DNA from: Paucimonas sp.
GTDB lineage: Bacteria; Pseudomonadota; Gammaproteobacteria; Burkholderiales; Burkholderiaceae_D
DNA length: 7,910 bases
Direction of reading: 5' to 3'
NCBI GenBank assembly: GCA_029266815.1
Contig: JAQSWC010000213.1
Span: forward strand, 1-7,910
Each line of letters opens with the position of its first letter. Within the stretch, counting starts at the first letter, position 1. A program made the position numbers and the translations under genes. The notes under the pieces are model-generated. The model worked only from the letters and a program-made list of their open reading frames with translations, searched no databases and was not told the DNA's origin. Positions 6,116 to 7,910 of this stretch are shown one piece after another.

Positions 6116-7910
6116 CTATGCCTGTGCAAGGCCTGTCTTGAGAACATCGAATTCCTTGTCGAAATCCAGTGTCTTGCGCGGCGCGCTCATGGCCATCAGT
6201 GCGTGCACACCCTTGCCCTCATCCGGCTTCAACCATATCCAGACGCGCCGCTCCCGCACATAGAACATGGCGAATATACCCAGCACCAGCAACAGGCAGC
6301 CCAGGTAGACGACGTTCTTTCCCGGCGAACGCGTTACCTGGAACACAGAAGCTTTGACCTCCTCAAAACCGCGTAATTTCAGATAGACCGGAGCGCCGTA
6401 AAAGAAGGAATCCGAATAGGCATTCATCGCTAATTGCAGGAAGCGTCCATGCTTCTCGTCCGCAGGCAATAAAGGCAAATTTTCCTTTTCGCGGGCGACC
6501 TGCCACAAATCCCACAAGGAACCGTTCAATATCTTCATGAAAATGTCGGCGGCTTTCTCTTGCTCCGCAGGCGGCACGCTCTCAAGAAAACGCGACACGG
6601 CGATATAGCCGGACTGATTGCTGTCCCCGGCAAAGACGGTCAACCCCTTCAATGCGGATTGTTCCAATTGTTCTTTCAACCGCTCGTCGGCAAGCTTGGG
6701 CATGGCGCGCTGAGCATAGCGCTTGGCGGCCACCGAACGCAGCTCCGGGTTCAGGAGTGCAGCCCGCAAGCGCATCCATTCAACGACCGAGTCCGCTTCG
6801 TCAGCCGGAATACGCAGATAACGGAATGACTCATTGGGCGATGCGCGTATACCGGCGAGGAACACATAAGCGCCATCGATCAATACCGGTTGCATGTAAT
6901 TGTGAAACTCTCGCGCCTGCCCGGTTTTGTCGCGCAGCTTGTATTGCACGCTCGGCCCTACGTTTTTCAAGTCCTTGTTGTTGGCATTCTTTGCGGCGGA
7001 CCCGAGATGCTTGTCGAGGCTACCCAGATTGACCGCCCTGACATCCTGACCGTTCTGCGCCGTATTCTCGACGTTGATCGCACGAAATCCAGACCATTCG
7101 ACGGTATATTCCGACCCGCTTGAATTTGTTAAAGGCGTCGAGCTACCCACGTTGCCGGACAGCTCGAAGGAATAATTATTCGACCCGGCCATCGGATACG
7201 CATCCACTTTCAGCTTGCTGCCGCCATCCTCAAAACTCGATTGGTACACGGCGACGCTCTTGTAGATCAGCGGCTGATTCACCTTGATGGTCGCAGGGAA
7301 TTTTTTTTCGCCATCGATCACCATCACCTCACTGGCAAAGAGCTTGGGCATGCCGGTGGAGTAATACTCGATGATGAAACGCTTGAGTTCCAGGCCAAAG
7401 GGCAGCTCCTGAATCAGCACGCCTTCGCCACGCGGAATCATGGCCGTGCTGCTGCTCGCCCCCTCGGGTATCAAGGTATTTGCCCTGAAAGTAGGATTAC
7501 CGACGGAAAGCCGGTGCTTGGCCGGTATTTCGGAAATCAGCACTCCGTTACCCGAAAACGGCGTTTTTCCTTGAAACCACTCCTGAAAACGGATCGGCAA
7601 ATCCGAATCCAGCAAGCCGCCTATGCAGATGATGACGATTGCACTGTGGGCAAAAATATAGCCCCACTTGCTTGCAGCTCCCGCGCGGCCGGCGATCAGC
7701 GTTCCACCGTCCTTGTCAAAGGTTTTGGTCTTGAAACCGTGTGCGGCCAGGCGTTGTGTAATTGCCGCGACGGCTTCTTTTACTGGTCGCGATGATTTCC
7801 ATTCGTGCCGATGGTGAAAATTGCGAAGCGAATTCTCGCGCACATTGCTGCGCCAGCTACGCATGTCTGCAATCATCTTCGGCGTATTGCGGACGATGCA
7901 CAGCGATGTC
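6116..7910 (-). CDS. resB: Cytochrome c maturation protein ResB (Ccs1), N-terminus outside window
   Basis: ResB is the partner of CcsB in system II cytochrome c maturation, an inner-membrane protein with a large periplasmic domain. The frame is open to the window end: upstream of the internal ATG at 7876 it still reads TSLCIVRNTPK and then MIADMRSW, the normal ResB sequence after the second or third helix. The true start and first membrane segments are therefore beyond 7910. Numbered from that ATG, a further helix WGYIFAHSAIVIICIGGLL spans about 71-89 (with H77). A long soluble domain of about 430 residues follows, including LIPEGASS, INVENTAQNGQD and DSFFYGAPVYLKL. The final helix is VVYLGCLLLVLGIFAMFYV (about 522-540), followed by RERRVWIWL and a cytoplasmic-type tail ending GLAQA. 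The stop is TAG at 6116-6118. It is upstream of ccsB in the same direction, the normal system II order. No frame disturbance is seen in the part present. Confidence 0.94.
   Translation of the reverse strand, partial: TSLCIVRNTPKMIADMRSWRSNVRENSLRNFHHRHEWKSSRPVKEAVAAITQRLAAHGFKTKTFDKDGGTLIAGRAGAASKWGYIFAHSAIVIICIGGLLDSDLPIRFQEWFQGKTPFSGNGVLISEIPAKHRLSVGNPTFRANTLIPEGASSSTAMIPRGEGVLIQELPFGLELKRFIIEYYSTGMPKLFASEVMVIDGEKKFPATIKVNQPLIYKSVAVYQSSFEDGGSKLKVDAYPMAGSNNYSFELSGNVGSSTPLTNSSGSEYTVEWSGFRAINVENTAQNGQDVRAVNLGSLDKHLGSAAKNANNKDLKNVGPSVQYKLRDKTGQAREFHNYMQPVLIDGAYVFLAGIRASPNESFRYLRIPADEADSVVEWMRLRAALLNPELRSVAAKRYAQRAMPKLADERLKEQLEQSALKGLTVFAGDSNQSGYIAVSRFLESVPPAEQEKAADIFMKILNGSLWDLWQVAREKENLPLLPADEKHGRFLQLAMNAYSDSFFYGAPVYLKLRGFEEVKASVFQVTRSPGKNVVYLGCLLLVLGIFAMFYVRERRVWIWLKPDEGKGVHALMAMSAPRKTLDFDKEFDVLKTGLAQA

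Noticed and set aside
7241..7795. 184-codon open frame on the + strand antisense to resB.
   Set aside because: resB in the other strand is clearly the coding sequence. The antisense product has no recognisable fold, and long antisense frames are common in GC-rich genes.
1..7910. Possible mobile element, CRISPR array, toxin-antitoxin or defence system.
   Set aside because: No direct repeats, transposase or integrase motifs, arrays or unexplained gene-sized gaps. Every stretch over 110 bp is covered by a recognised gene.

Overview
The window looks like ordinary chromosomal housekeeping DNA from a betaproteobacterium of the order Burkholderiales, probably Oxalobacteraceae-like. This is inferred from gene order and protein character only: moderately high GC, a system II cytochrome c maturation pair (ResB/CcsB), the msrPQ pair, and a cyaY gene divergent from lptM-lysA beside a class A penicillin-binding protein gene. 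I see no mobile element, CRISPR array, rRNA, tRNA or other sign of an accessory region.

Layout. On the + strand, positions 1-1211 hold the C-terminal part of a PBP1A-type transpeptidase (mrcA), whose 5' end lies before the window. It converges on cyaY (frataxin, - strand, 1252-1587), with a perfect 10-bp inverted repeat between the two stop codons. A 45-bp gap separates cyaY from the divergent lptM (small lipoprotein, + strand, from 1633) and lysA (diaminopimelate decarboxylase, ending at 3004). LysA ends 3 bp from the end of the oppositely oriented msrQ. The remaining genes are all on the - strand and are transcribed right to left: resB (6116-7910, 5' end outside the window), ccsB (4721-6064), msrP (3650-4615) and msrQ (3008-3638). 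They form a likely operon or pair of operons for periplasmic redox and heme work.

How the genes relate. ResB and CcsB carry heme to the periplasmic face and attach it to apocytochromes c. MsrP is a Tat-exported molybdenum enzyme that repairs oxidised methionines in periplasmic proteins, and MsrQ is its heme-b membrane electron donor. LysA and PBP1A both bear on peptidoglycan, since LysA consumes the cross-linking amino acid meso-diaminopimelate. LptM belongs to outer-membrane LPS translocon assembly.

Two places do not read as intact genes. (1) msrQ is split between two frames. The flanking protein pieces match a normal MsrQ exactly, and the junction lacks about 11 bases; restoring four residues gives about 213 aa, the family's normal length. 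(2) At the lptM-lysA junction the lptM frame never stops before running about 120 bp into lysA in the wrong frame, while lysA lacks its usual N-terminal strand and any convincing start codon. Both look like short deletions, either natural lesions or assembly/base-calling errors. An unexplained 23-bp near-perfect palindrome lies just upstream of msrP. I found no convincing undescribed system.
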